Positions 7,973-15,866 of a stretch of 64,000 nt of DNA are shown piece by piece. The DNA comes from BQJU01 sp965229635. GTDB taxonomy: Bacteria > Bacteroidota > Bacteroidia > Chitinophagales > Saprospiraceae. Each line of letters begins with the position of its first letter. The first letter of the stretch is position 1. Both the position numbers and the translations under genes were made by a program. The DNA lies in contig OZ245894.1 in assembly GCA_965229635.1 (NCBI GenBank), forward strand, positions 6,200,001 through 6,264,000, written 5' to 3'. The notes beneath the pieces were generated by a model, which was not told the origin of the DNA, did no database searches, and worked only from the letters and a program-made list of their open reading frames with translations.

Positions 7973-9262
7973 TTACATTTTCTCCAGAATAGCTTGTATT
8001 CCGTTATACGAAACTACACAGGCGAAAACCAATGAAAGCGTCATGCCGATATTTAATAAAATACCAGCCCGGTGTTCTTTCATTATTTTTTGGTTATTGA
8101 TTAGCATCATGATGCCGATGATCACCAAAGGCAATACAAAGACATTGAATACCTGTGATAATATTTGCATCTTAATGGGGTTGGCCCCAAACACAGGAAC
8201 TGTTAAACCAATGATACAAGCTATACCGGTCAATACTTTAAATTGTCGGGAAGAGGTGTCCAGTTTTCCTGCCTGGTAATCCGCTATTAATAAGGGGGTA
8301 ATCATCAAAATCGGGAAAATGGAAGACAGCCCTGCACTTAAAGTACCGAGAAAAAATATGGCAATCGCCATGCGTCCGGCAATAGGCTCGAGCGCGTAGA
8401 CCATGTCCAGCACCTTTGTTACAACCTTTCCATCGTGGTAAAGGGCAGCCGTTGCCACCGCCATAATAGAGCTACTGATCACAAAGATGAGTATGGCGGC
8501 CCAGAGTGCGTCTTTGCGCTGGTCCGGGATATTTTCAATAGTCCAGCCTTTTCCAAAAATAAATAAAGGCCGGGATAGAAAAGTGGCCGCAGCCATGGTG
8601 GTGCCGACAAAGGCAGCAACCATCATTTTACCTCCTTCCACTTGCGGAATAGAAGGAATAAAACCCGCAGCAATTTCTTTTGGATCGGGAAATACGATAA
8701 ACAGAGAAAGCAAAAAGGAAAGCCCCATCAGGGTGACAAAGATTAAGAGTATCTTTTCAAAAAAGGAATACTTCCCAACCAGCAAAAAGGAATACATGAC
8801 ACCGATTATCATTATTGCGATAATTAAAACGGCTCCATATTCCATACCTTTGATGGATGGAATAAACAACGAAAGTGTTTCAAAAATGGCATTGGCGCTA
8901 ATGCCTAAAATACCAATAAGCGAATTAATTTGTCCGAACGAAACACCGATAATAATCAATATGGCCATAAGGCGCCCATACTTCAGGTGTTTTCGAAAGC
9001 CAAACAATGCCGTTTCACCCGTAACAATGGAATAACGACCATAAGCCTCCATCAAAACCCATGAGAACAAACAACTAAAAAACAACACCCACAGCAATTG
9101 CATCCCGTAGCTACTGCCAGCCACTACCATAGAGGTCACACTGCCCGTACCGATGGTATAACCGATAGCAAATATGCCGGGGCCAATGGTCAGTAACCAC
9201 TTGAGTATTTTTGCTGCTATGGATGTATTTTGTGGCATTAGCTTTATTATTGGATATTTCAA
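7973..9262 (-). CDS. Nramp-fold transporter, divergent, lacking canonical metal-site motifs
   Basis: A 429-residue polytopic membrane protein with about 11 hydrophobic segments. The start of segment 1, TIGPGIFAIGYTIGTG, aligns by eye with the Nramp/SLC11 signature, but the DPGN metal motif is replaced by GTGS. In segment 6 the MPH motif reads TTMAAATF, keeping only the Met. Canonical Mn/Fe transport is therefore doubtful, and the substrate is unknown. Gene position between SusD and the PL6 lyase implies co-expression with alginate uptake. It may move a cation that accompanies alginate, or an organic solute. ATG at 9238 is an alternative start. Confidence 0.75.
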   Translation of the reverse strand: MKYPIIKLMPQNTSIAAKILKWLLTIGPGIFAIGYTIGTGSVTSMVVAGSSYGMQLLWVLFFSCLFSWVLMEAYGRYSIVTGETALFGFRKHLKYGRLMAILIIIGVSFGQINSLIGILGISANAIFETLSLFIPSIKGMEYGAVLIIAIMIIGVMYSFLLVGKYSFFEKILLIFVTLMGLSFLLSLFIVFPDPKEIAAGFIPSIPQVEGGKMMVAAFVGTTMAAATFLSRPLFIFGKGWTIENIPDQRKDALWAAILIFVISSSIMAVATAALYHDGKVVTKVLDMVYALEPIAGRMAIAIFFLGTLSAGLSSIFPILMITPLLIADYQAGKLDTSSRQFKVLTGIACIIGLTVPVFGANPIKMQILSQVFNVFVLPLVIIGIMMLINNQKIMKEHRAGILLNIGMTLSLVFACVVSYNGIQAILEKM

Positions 9263-9328
9263 TTAGTAAATCCCCGCTATCTTAATTTCTTTTCAGGTAA
9301 GAAAAATCAAATTCATCATCAGGTAAAG

Positions 9329-9365
9329 ACTCAGAAGGTGATTAAAGTTAGATCACCTTCTGAGT
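9329..9365 (-). other. Intercistronic stem-loop after susD
   Basis: Perfect 14-bp inverted repeat (ACTCAGAAGGTGAT / ATCACCTTCTGAGT) around a 9-nt loop, in the 112-bp gap between susD and the Nramp-like gene. No T-run follows on the minus strand, so it looks like an RNA-stabilising or partial-attenuation hairpin rather than a strong terminator. Such a structure would let susC/susD transcript outlast the downstream enzyme message. Confidence 0.6.
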
Positions 9366-9374
9366 TCAATAGAT

Positions 9375-10706
9375 TTAATAGCCGTCGTTTTGTTTAATTA
9401 TTCCACCACTGGCAAGCACTTCTGAATTTGGAATTGGAAATATATGATACCGACTATCGATCGTTATTCCCATTTCCGCGTCGACCGTACCCGTACGTAC
9501 CAAATCAAACCAACGCTGTCCTTCCAGAGCCAACTCAATTCTTCTTTCGTCATAGATGGCCTGTCTTACCAATGCCTGAGTATTAAGTATCGTGTGGTCC
9601 AAAACATTTAATCCTGCCCGGATGCGAATAGGGTCTAGCAGGTCCAGCACATCTTCAGCTGAAGTACCATTCTCATTCAGGACTTCTGCATACAACAAAA
9701 TAACATCTGCCAGCCTCAGTTCAATCCAGTCCTGATCCAGACCGCCCCATTTCAGGCCTGTCATATTGGCCTCATCAATGGTTAGGGCTCTTCGTAAATC
9801 TGTATTGCCTCCATCGGCAGCTTCCATGGCATCAAAGGCAGCTATTAAGTCGGGATCCAACGGTTGAGGAGACTTTGTATCAGCGCCCTTAAACCATCCT
9901 GCAAAAAGCGTAAAACCATACTCATCTTCAATGGAAGTTGACAACTGCGTCGCAAATATGATTTCCGGATTCAAATCGTTGGTCTCCCCAAAAATGTCCT
10001 CAAAGTTGGTTTGCAAAGTAATCCCGGCATCAGCAGCTCCGTTGACCACAGCGGCCAGTTGTGTTTCAGCACTACTAAAATTGCCCATTTGCATGTAAAC
10101 TTTACCCAACATTCCCTGAGCTGCGATTTTGGACGCTCGTCCGGATCCAATCCCTGAATTGTCCAACGCTGCAATGGCTGCTTGAAAATCAGGAATGATC
10201 ACGTCATTATAAACACTGGCGGCAGGTTGTCTTGCCAGAAAAGTTTTGTCCTCCACACTTGGTGAAGCAGATAGATTCACCGTCACATCACCAAAAACTT
10301 TCACGAGCTTGAAGTAAGACAAAGCCCTTAAGAATTGTGCCTCGCCAATCTCCGCATCATCTGTAGAATTTTCGATTACGTTATTCGCACTAAGAATGGA
10401 CTTGTACAAATTGCTGTAGAAAGGACGAAAAAATTGCTCTACCAGATCACCGCCCGCCAAATCTGCATTATATCTGTCAAAAGCAGGATATGGTTCTTCG
10501 ATCATCAACATATTGTCAGCCCTGAAGTCCCCCATGATCGCCATGGGTGTGGTTGAAGCCTGCTGATAATAATATGCTGCATTCAAAACTCCTTCATAAT
10601 CCGTCAAAGAACTGGCTTCGGCTTCCAAGGATGGGAGTTGATTCAAATCATTGTCACATCCTGTTATGAACAGAAGTGTTACAATTATTAAAAATAAATT
10701 TTTCAT
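9375..10706 (-). CDS. susD: SusD-like glycan-binding lipoprotein
   Basis: Surface lipoprotein that caps its partner SusC transporter and captures alginate oligosaccharides. It has a type II signal peptide with the Cys in FITGCDND (C17), followed by TPR-type helices. SusD/RagB family features are the QFLRALSYFKLVKVFGD helix and the C-terminal DERRIELALEGQRWFDLVRTG block. At 443 residues it is on the short side for the family. It lies 82 bp downstream of susC, and stem-loops flank it on both sides. Confidence 0.94.
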   Translation of the reverse strand: MKNLFLIIVTLLFITGCDNDLNQLPSLEAEASSLTDYEGVLNAAYYYQQASTTPMAIMGDFRADNMLMIEEPYPAFDRYNADLAGGDLVEQFFRPFYSNLYKSILSANNVIENSTDDAEIGEAQFLRALSYFKLVKVFGDVTVNLSASPSVEDKTFLARQPAASVYNDVIIPDFQAAIAALDNSGIGSGRASKIAAQGMLGKVYMQMGNFSSAETQLAAVVNGAADAGITLQTNFEDIFGETNDLNPEIIFATQLSTSIEDEYGFTLFAGWFKGADTKSPQPLDPDLIAAFDAMEAADGGNTDLRRALTIDEANMTGLKWGGLDQDWIELRLADVILLYAEVLNENGTSAEDVLDLLDPIRIRAGLNVLDHTILNTQALVRQAIYDERRIELALEGQRWFDLVRTGTVDAEMGITIDSRYHIFPIPNSEVLASGGIIKQNDGY

Positions 10707-10728
10707 TGTTTTATTATTTAATCTGGCT

Positions 10729-10768
10729 GAGTTGCGGGTTATGAATTACGTTTTATAACCCGTAACTC
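10729..10768 (-). other. Intercistronic stem-loop between susC and susD
   Basis: Inverted repeat with 14-bp arms (13 of 14 paired; GAGTTGCGGGTTAT against ATAACCCGTAACTC) and a 12-nt loop, filling much of the 82-bp susC-susD gap. No T-run follows it. It is probably an mRNA-processing or stability element that tunes the susC:susD ratio; this function is inferred. Confidence 0.55.
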
Positions 10769-10788
10769 TAAACTTGAGATTTTAATGT

Positions 10789-13700
10789 CTAGAAATTCAG
10801 ATTTAACCCAAGCGTAAAGCTTCTTACAATCGGGCTCGCTCCTTCCTGATAGCCATAAGTAGTGGGCCCCAAATAACCGGTATTGGTGGTCTCTACCCCT
10901 TCTGGATTGAATGAGGTATAGTTCTCAGCCATTTTGTACCACAGGTTGGTAGCGGCAATATATACCCTGGCGGAACTTAAACCTACTTTGCTTGCCAAAC
11001 CTGGATTGATATTGTAGCCAATGGTTAGGTTTCTCAGCGCTATATAAGAAGCATCCTGAATCAATGCTCCGTGTGCATTTCTGGTTTGTGCATAGAACGC
11101 TCCGTTATGATCAGCAATGCCATCACCTTCAGCATCAAAGCTATCACGCATTCTCCCACCAAATTGTGATTTCCAGTAAATTGGATCGATATTGTAAACT
11201 TCTCCTCCCTGAGATCCTTGAAACTGAATTGATAAGTCAAAATCTTTATAGGCTACAGAAGTACTTAACCCCCAGTAAAAATCCGGTGTATTTGATCCTA
11301 ACTTCACATAATCATCTTCATCAATGGCACCATCATTGTTTTGATCTACCACATAGTATTCCGAGCTACCAAATCCAATATTTCTTGATGGGTCTTCAAT
11401 ATAGATCGTTTCAACCTCTCCAATCACTTCCAATCCCCACATTTCACCAATTTCTCCACCTACATAATTTCTAAACTCAGGACCTCTACCACTCGGGCCT
11501 CCGTATACTACTCGGGGTAATTCATCCAAATCACCCAAGCTTGTAATTTCAGTGTTGACCGTTGAAAGGTTGGCATTGATATCCCAACGAAGACCAGGAT
11601 TATTGATTAGAGCGGCCCCTACCTCAAATTCCAATCCGGAACTGGTTACATCACCGCGGTTAAGTACAATGGAAGAGGTACCCAATACTTCGGAAACACT
11701 TTGATTGATCAACATGTCTTCGATATCGGAGGTGTAATAGTCTACTCCCAATTTGAAGCGATTACCGAGGAAACCTAGATTGACACCGAAGTTGGTTTCG
11801 GTATTGCTCTGCCAGGTTAAGTCCGGGTTGGCTACGTTACTGGGAATGAGAAATCCGGTACCAAAAATGGTTGGTTGAGCTTGCAAAAGGCTCAAAGCAT
11901 CGTATGACCCCAGGAAAGAAGTAGTTCCCAAGGTACCCCGGCTGAAGCGTACTTTGAGGTCGCTCAAAAAGTCTGAGTTGTAGAATGATTCGTTGTGTAC
12001 ATTCCATCCCAACGAAAATGCCGGGAATACCTCATATCTATTGTTAGCTCCAAAACGGGAATCACCATCCCTTCTGACCGATACGGATGCTAAATAACGA
12101 TTGTCATAAGCATAATTGATCCTTCCAAAGACGCTCCTCCGTGAAACAGTCTCGTCTCTCAGGCTTGTGTTTATATCCTCAGGGTTTAAATACGAGTAAT
12201 TTAGAGGCTGACCAACTGGCACATTTGTACCTGACAAAGACGTTCCTTTGATGTAGAAATTTTGAAATTCTATTCCGGCCACTACCGATATATCATGACT
12301 GCCCAGTGTTTTGGCATAATTCACAGTGGTCTCACTTAACACAGATGTTCTTTTGAGATCCGTCTGATCGAGGTCAGATTGGTTGGAACGTTGTTGTCCA
12401 TCTGCTAAAACACCTTGATAATAATAGGCCTGGCTGTCATTGATATCCGCTCCCAGAACAGTTCTTACATTCAACCCTTCTATTATGTCGAATTGTAAAT
12501 AGGAATTCACATTGGCAAAATAGGTCTTCTGAAACTGACGTGCATTGTTAAGTTTCGCCCCAGGTCCCGCATCTCCAGTGCCCCCAATGCCATTTTGATT
12601 TCTACCATATTGCCAATCGTGAACGACATCGCCTGGCTGCAAATCATAGATACTGGTAGGGTCAAGACCAACACCTCTGTAGTCTTGGTCAAATGATCTA
12701 CCGATATTTGCTACTGTCAATCCCGCGTCGGCCAATGCCTGTCTTCTTTTATCCAATTCCTGAATAAAGTCAATAGACGCCTGTGTATGGTAAATAGGAG
12801 AAATACTATATGCCCTCAACAGGTCTCTCATGTCATGTGGAACGATCTCCTGGTGGCTATAAAATCCATTCATGCTCAATCCGGCCTTAAACCTGTTGCC
12901 CAGATTTGCATCAACGTTCAAACGGCCATTATACCTTTCAAACCCTTGCTTTTTTACAATGCCATCCGTATTTAGGTAACCCACTGAAGCAAACATTTTC
13001 ACATCTTCACTCCCGCCGCTTACGCTGAAGTCATGGCTTTGCGTATTCCCTGTCTGGAAAAGCCAATCCTCCATACTTACCACGTCTGGTGCGTTTTGAT
13101 AGGCCCACAGTCTATATTCCAATAAATCGGGATTGACTTCAGACAGGTCATAAGCATCCGTTTGTAAGTCAGCTGTCCATTCTGAAGCCGTCTTGAGCAT
13201 TTCAATATCTTTTACATATTTGTTTGAAATGCTGGTGTATCCATTGTAACTAAATCTGGCCTTGCCTGATTTTCCTTTTTTGGTTGTGATCAGGATAACG
13301 CCATTGGCCCCTCTGGAACCATAAATCGCAGCGGAAGCAGCATCTTTTAGTACCTCCAGACTTTCAATATCATTTGGATTAACCGTGGCCAAACTTCCGG
13401 AAATCGGATAACCGTCCACAACAATCAGCGGATTGGAATCGCCTGAAAGCGATGAAGCTGCTCTAATCTGAATCTTCGGGTCTGCTCCTGGTTCACCGCT
13501 TTGATTTTGGATTAAAACGCCAGATAACTTACCAGCCAGAGCATCATCCACACGATTGGCCTGAATAGCAGCAATATCTTTGCCACCTACCTGTGCGATA
13601 GCGCCTGTATTGTGCGACTTTTTACGGGTACCATAACCCACTACAACGATTTCATCCAGGAGGGATACATTTGGGCGCATCACGACATCATAAGCCGCCT

Positions 13701-14031
13701 CCGGGCCAACAGTGATCTCTTGTGATTCAAATCCGGTATAGCTAAAAACAAGCACAGTACCCTCTTCAACATCAAGCGAATAATTCCCATCGACATCTGT
13801 AACAGTACCGGTAGATGTTCCTTTGACCACTACTGAAACACCAATTAATGGCAAACCGTCTTCGGAGGAAGTAATAGTACCCGTGACCGGAATGTCGACC
13901 TCCATAGATTTGGAATAAGCATCCAAATCGGGCACGTTTGCCCTCAGGGTTAGGGGTAAGCAAAGCAACACGACCACGCAGCTTAACAGCCATTTGGAAA
14001 TGTTGAATTGATTAGTTAATTTCGTTGTCAT
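10789..14031 (-). CDS. susC: SusC/RagA-type TonB-dependent outer-membrane transporter
   Basis: A 1080-residue outer-membrane importer for alginate oligosaccharides, powered by TonB. In order: signal peptide (about 1-32), carboxypeptidase-regulatory-like beta-sandwich domain (about 50-125, SSEDGLPLIGVSVVVKGTST), plug domain with the SusC signature (VVVGYGTRKKS and LEVLKDAASAAIYGSRGANG), then the beta-barrel ending in the aromatic strand SFTLGLNLNF. The length is typical. It is the first gene of the alginate operon. A 378-bp non-coding stretch with an inverted repeat separates it from the GntR regulator gene upstream. Confidence 0.95.
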   Translation of the reverse strand: MTTKLTNQFNISKWLLSCVVVLLCLPLTLRANVPDLDAYSKSMEVDIPVTGTITSSEDGLPLIGVSVVVKGTSTGTVTDVDGNYSLDVEEGTVLVFSYTGFESQEITVGPEAAYDVVMRPNVSLLDEIVVVGYGTRKKSHNTGAIAQVGGKDIAAIQANRVDDALAGKLSGVLIQNQSGEPGADPKIQIRAASSLSGDSNPLIVVDGYPISGSLATVNPNDIESLEVLKDAASAAIYGSRGANGVILITTKKGKSGKARFSYNGYTSISNKYVKDIEMLKTASEWTADLQTDAYDLSEVNPDLLEYRLWAYQNAPDVVSMEDWLFQTGNTQSHDFSVSGGSEDVKMFASVGYLNTDGIVKKQGFERYNGRLNVDANLGNRFKAGLSMNGFYSHQEIVPHDMRDLLRAYSISPIYHTQASIDFIQELDKRRQALADAGLTVANIGRSFDQDYRGVGLDPTSIYDLQPGDVVHDWQYGRNQNGIGGTGDAGPGAKLNNARQFQKTYFANVNSYLQFDIIEGLNVRTVLGADINDSQAYYYQGVLADGQQRSNQSDLDQTDLKRTSVLSETTVNYAKTLGSHDISVVAGIEFQNFYIKGTSLSGTNVPVGQPLNYSYLNPEDINTSLRDETVSRRSVFGRINYAYDNRYLASVSVRRDGDSRFGANNRYEVFPAFSLGWNVHNESFYNSDFLSDLKVRFSRGTLGTTSFLGSYDALSLLQAQPTIFGTGFLIPSNVANPDLTWQSNTETNFGVNLGFLGNRFKLGVDYYTSDIEDMLINQSVSEVLGTSSIVLNRGDVTSSGLEFEVGAALINNPGLRWDINANLSTVNTEITSLGDLDELPRVVYGGPSGRGPEFRNYVGGEIGEMWGLEVIGEVETIYIEDPSRNIGFGSSEYYVVDQNNDGAIDEDDYVKLGSNTPDFYWGLSTSVAYKDFDLSIQFQGSQGGEVYNIDPIYWKSQFGGRMRDSFDAEGDGIADHNGAFYAQTRNAHGALIQDASYIALRNLTIGYNINPGLASKVGLSSARVYIAATNLWYKMAENYTSFNPEGVETTNTGYLGPTTYGYQEGASPIVRSFTLGLNLNF

Positions 14032-14409
14032 AATTCAATGTTTTTAAATTGTTTTATACGTTCACTTTCGGAAGTGTTCAAAAACCCTAATGGGTAAACA
14101 ATTCATTTTCAACAAATAAGCCCCTGTTTAAAGCGCAGTTGCACTTTAAAATCACGGCATATGCCAAGAGCTGGCCATTCTTACAGAACATGAATTTGAC
14201 GGTTCCGATCTGTAAAAATCAGCGGTGAATTAAATGAAGATGAAAATGTTACCTACCAGGAAGAGGCAGTTGGTAACCAATAGGTTACCAGCCCTTTTTT
14301 AGCTGGTGTTGAAGGGTATTGAATTTGTAAGCTTCATAACTGTGAGTAAATTTTCGTAAAAAATTATTTACTACTCATCCTTAATACCTTATTGTATTCC
14401 AAGACTTGG
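14032..14409 (-). promoter_or_regulatory. Leader/promoter region of the alginate operon
   Basis: A gene-free 378 bp between gntR and susC, where the operon promoter must lie. No good match to TTTG-N19/20-TAnnTTTG was found on the minus strand. It contains the inverted repeat at 14271-14290, a weak hairpin at about 14346-14371 (AGTAAAT/ATTTACT) just past the gntR stop, and a long untranslated leader. Confidence 0.5.
14271..14290. promoter_or_regulatory. Candidate GntR operator upstream of susC
   Basis: Perfect 8-bp inverted repeat TGGTAACC-AATA-GGTTACCA. Its left part, TTGGTAACCAA (14270-14280), is itself a 5-1-5 palindrome and shares TTGGT/ACCAA half-sites with the operator at the gntR promoter. 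It probably binds the same FadR-type regulator. It lies about 240 bp before the susC ATG. Confidence 0.5.
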
Positions 14410-15138
14410 TTACTTGTCTTCTTCTCTTAAACTTTGACTGTAATCGTATACATCCTTTAGGTGCTGACGCATGGCTTCGGCAGCCAGGTCGGGTTCTTGT
14501 GCCTTAATATGCTTCAAAATGATTTTGTGCTCTTCTAATGCCTTATGAAAATGGTCATCCTTGCAGACATCAAGCCTGATAAAATTGTTGATGATATCCG
14601 GTGTAATAATCAGCATGAGTGATTTAAGCACTGAGTTTTTACTAGCCTCTGCGATCTTCAGATGGAACAATAGATCTTCCTCAACAGCCTGCACGCCATC
14701 TACCACCTTCTTCTCATACCTTTCCAGTGCTCTTTCGATATCGACTAGATCATCCGGGGTACGCCGCAGTGCAGCTAAGCGGGCTGACTGGGTTTCAAAC
14801 AAAACCCTGGTTTCTACCAAAGAGGAAAAGTCGCTGTTTTCTATCTTTAAAACGTCTGAAATCAATCCTTCCAAGGCGGTGATGCCCATACCCGCAACGA
14901 TTGTTCCGCTCTGGGGCAGCGTTTTTAGAATCCCATAAAATTCAAGCTTGCGGATGGCCTCGCGCACACTCGTTCTGCCTACTCCCAATCGCTCGGCCAA
15001 TTTGCGTTCAGGAGGCAACCGCTGTCCCGGCTTCAGCTGACCGGAAGTAATCAAAGATCTAATCTGCCGGATGATCTTGTCAACTGGTGTTTCAATGGAA
15101 ATTTCCTGAAAATTGTCTAGTAAATTAAAATCCTCCAT
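14410..15138 (-). CDS. FadR-subfamily GntR transcriptional regulator
   Basis: DNA-binding repressor, probably sensing an alginate-derived uronate (DEH, KDG or similar). The N-terminal winged helix spans about residues 20-85 (LPPERKLAERLGVGRTSVREAI). An all-helical FCD ligand domain follows (about 95-235) with spaced Asp and His residues that could bind a metal, for example LFHLKIAEAS and AMRQHLKDVYDYS. Its 242-residue length is typical of the family. The gene reads in the same direction as the alginate operon and ends 378 bp before susC. Its own promoter carries a perfect palindrome (15172-15187), which points to autoregulation. Confidence 0.9.
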   Translation of the reverse strand: MEDFNLLDNFQEISIETPVDKIIRQIRSLITSGQLKPGQRLPPERKLAERLGVGRTSVREAIRKLEFYGILKTLPQSGTIVAGMGITALEGLISDVLKIENSDFSSLVETRVLFETQSARLAALRRTPDDLVDIERALERYEKKVVDGVQAVEEDLLFHLKIAEASKNSVLKSLMLIITPDIINNFIRLDVCKDDHFHKALEEHKIILKHIKAQEPDLAAEAMRQHLKDVYDYSQSLREEDK

Positions 15139-15171
15139 AATGCATCAAGTTTGGTTTTTTGGCCACCCAGA

Positions 15172-15187
15172 AATTGGTCGACCAATT
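15172..15187. promoter_or_regulatory. Palindromic operator at the gntR promoter
   Basis: Perfect 16-bp palindrome AATTGGTCGACCAATT, 33 bp before the gntR ATG and just after its -7 element. It matches the outer bases of the enterobacterial ExuR/UxuR consensus (AATTGGTATACCAATT, from memory), which also belongs to the FadR group of hexuronate regulators. The position suits autorepression. Confidence 0.7.
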
Positions 15188-15197
15188 CACGGTGACC

Positions 15198-15228
15198 CAA
15201 AAATAGCAATTATTTTCAACTTTCCAAA
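15198..15228 (-). promoter_or_regulatory. Bacteroidota-type promoter of gntR
   Basis: On the minus strand, TTTG (15228-15225), a 19-bp spacer, then TATTTTTG (15205-15198). This is a full match to the -33 TTTG / -7 TAnnTTTG pattern. Predicted transcription start is near 15191, so the palindrome at 15172-15187 would cover the first transcribed bases. Confidence 0.65.
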
Positions 15229-15363
15229 AAATCACAATTTTTATTTCTGAAAAACGGTTTAGACCTAACAAAAACCGGTGAGGGATACTTGAGGTGAGTT
15301 TTTAAAGCTACCTTAAACTTGTTTTTTGGCTAACTTTTGATAGTTAGAAGGCAGCTGGGAGGG

Positions 15364-15695
15364 TTTTCTAAGCCGGGATAAACTCTTCGTCATGGTGAAA
15401 AAAAAAGCCGCACCTTTCAGGCGCGGCTTTTGTGGTTCCACCAGGACTTCCCGGTTAACAAAATCTACGGCTCATATCTTCGCCTTGATTTTCTAAGCCG
15501 GGATAAACTTCTCGTCATGGTGAAAAAAAAGCCGCACCTTACGGTTGCGGCTTTTGTGGTTCCACCAGGACTTCCCGGTTAACAAAATCTACGGCTCATA
15601 CCTTCGCCTTGATTTTCTAAGCCGGGATAAACTTCTCGTCCGGGTGAAAAAAAAGCCCCACCTTTTGGGTGCGGCTTTGTGGTTCCACCAGGACT
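15364..15695 (-). repeat. Tandem array of tRNA-Arg 3'-end plus terminator units
   Basis: Two full units of 125 and 124 bp (15364-15488, 15489-15612) and a third partial unit (15613-15695) that runs into the real tRNA gene. Read on the minus strand, each unit begins with the last 15 nt of the tRNA (copies at 15434-15448 and 15558-15572), then a GC-rich hairpin with a T-run, then about 80 bp of spacer. The copies are nearly identical except in the terminator loop. This is a tandem duplication with its breakpoint in the T-loop of the tRNA gene. Confidence 0.85.
15647..15678 (-). terminator. Rho-independent terminator of tRNA-Arg
   Basis: Directly after the tRNA 3' end on the minus strand: an 11-bp stem with one mismatch (AAAGCCGCACC against GGTGGGGCTTT), a short loop and a run of eight T. 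Two further copies of the same terminator lie downstream in the tandem array (about 15403-15431 and 15523-15555). Confidence 0.75.
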
Positions 15696-15751
15696 CGAAC
15701 CTGGATCTTGGGCTCCGGAAACCCACATACTATCCCTTGTACTATGGAACC
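15681..15751 (-). tRNA. tRNA-Arg (anticodon CCG)
   Basis: The minus strand folds into a full cloverleaf. The acceptor stem GGTTCCA/TGGAACC is perfect, the D arm is GTAC/GTAT, the anticodon stem TGGGT/GCCCA encloses the loop TTCCGGA (anticodon CCG, codon CGG), and the T arm CCAGG-TTCGAGT-CCTGG is canonical. CCA is not encoded. It has a good promoter (15780-15811) and a terminator. Confidence 0.93.
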
Positions 15752-15779
15752 AATGGCAATCTTTGCATTATTGCGGGCG

Positions 15780-15811
15780 CAAAGTTACGGGGAAAATGGG
15801 GTATTGGCAAA
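15780..15811 (-). promoter_or_regulatory. Promoter of tRNA-Arg
   Basis: On the minus strand, TTTG (15811-15808), a 20-bp spacer, then TAACTTTG (15787-15780): an exact Bacteroidota housekeeping promoter. The predicted start is near 15773, leaving about 20 nt of 5' leader before the mature tRNA end. Confidence 0.7.
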
Positions 15812-15866
15812 CAAATGACTCAGGATTTTTATGTACCCCACTTCAATCCATACAATGGGCGATTTC

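Noticed and set aside
15434..15572. Two extra tRNA genes suspected from the ggttccaccagga copies
   Set aside because: Only the last 15 nt of the tRNA are present in each copy; no anticodon or D arm can be drawn.
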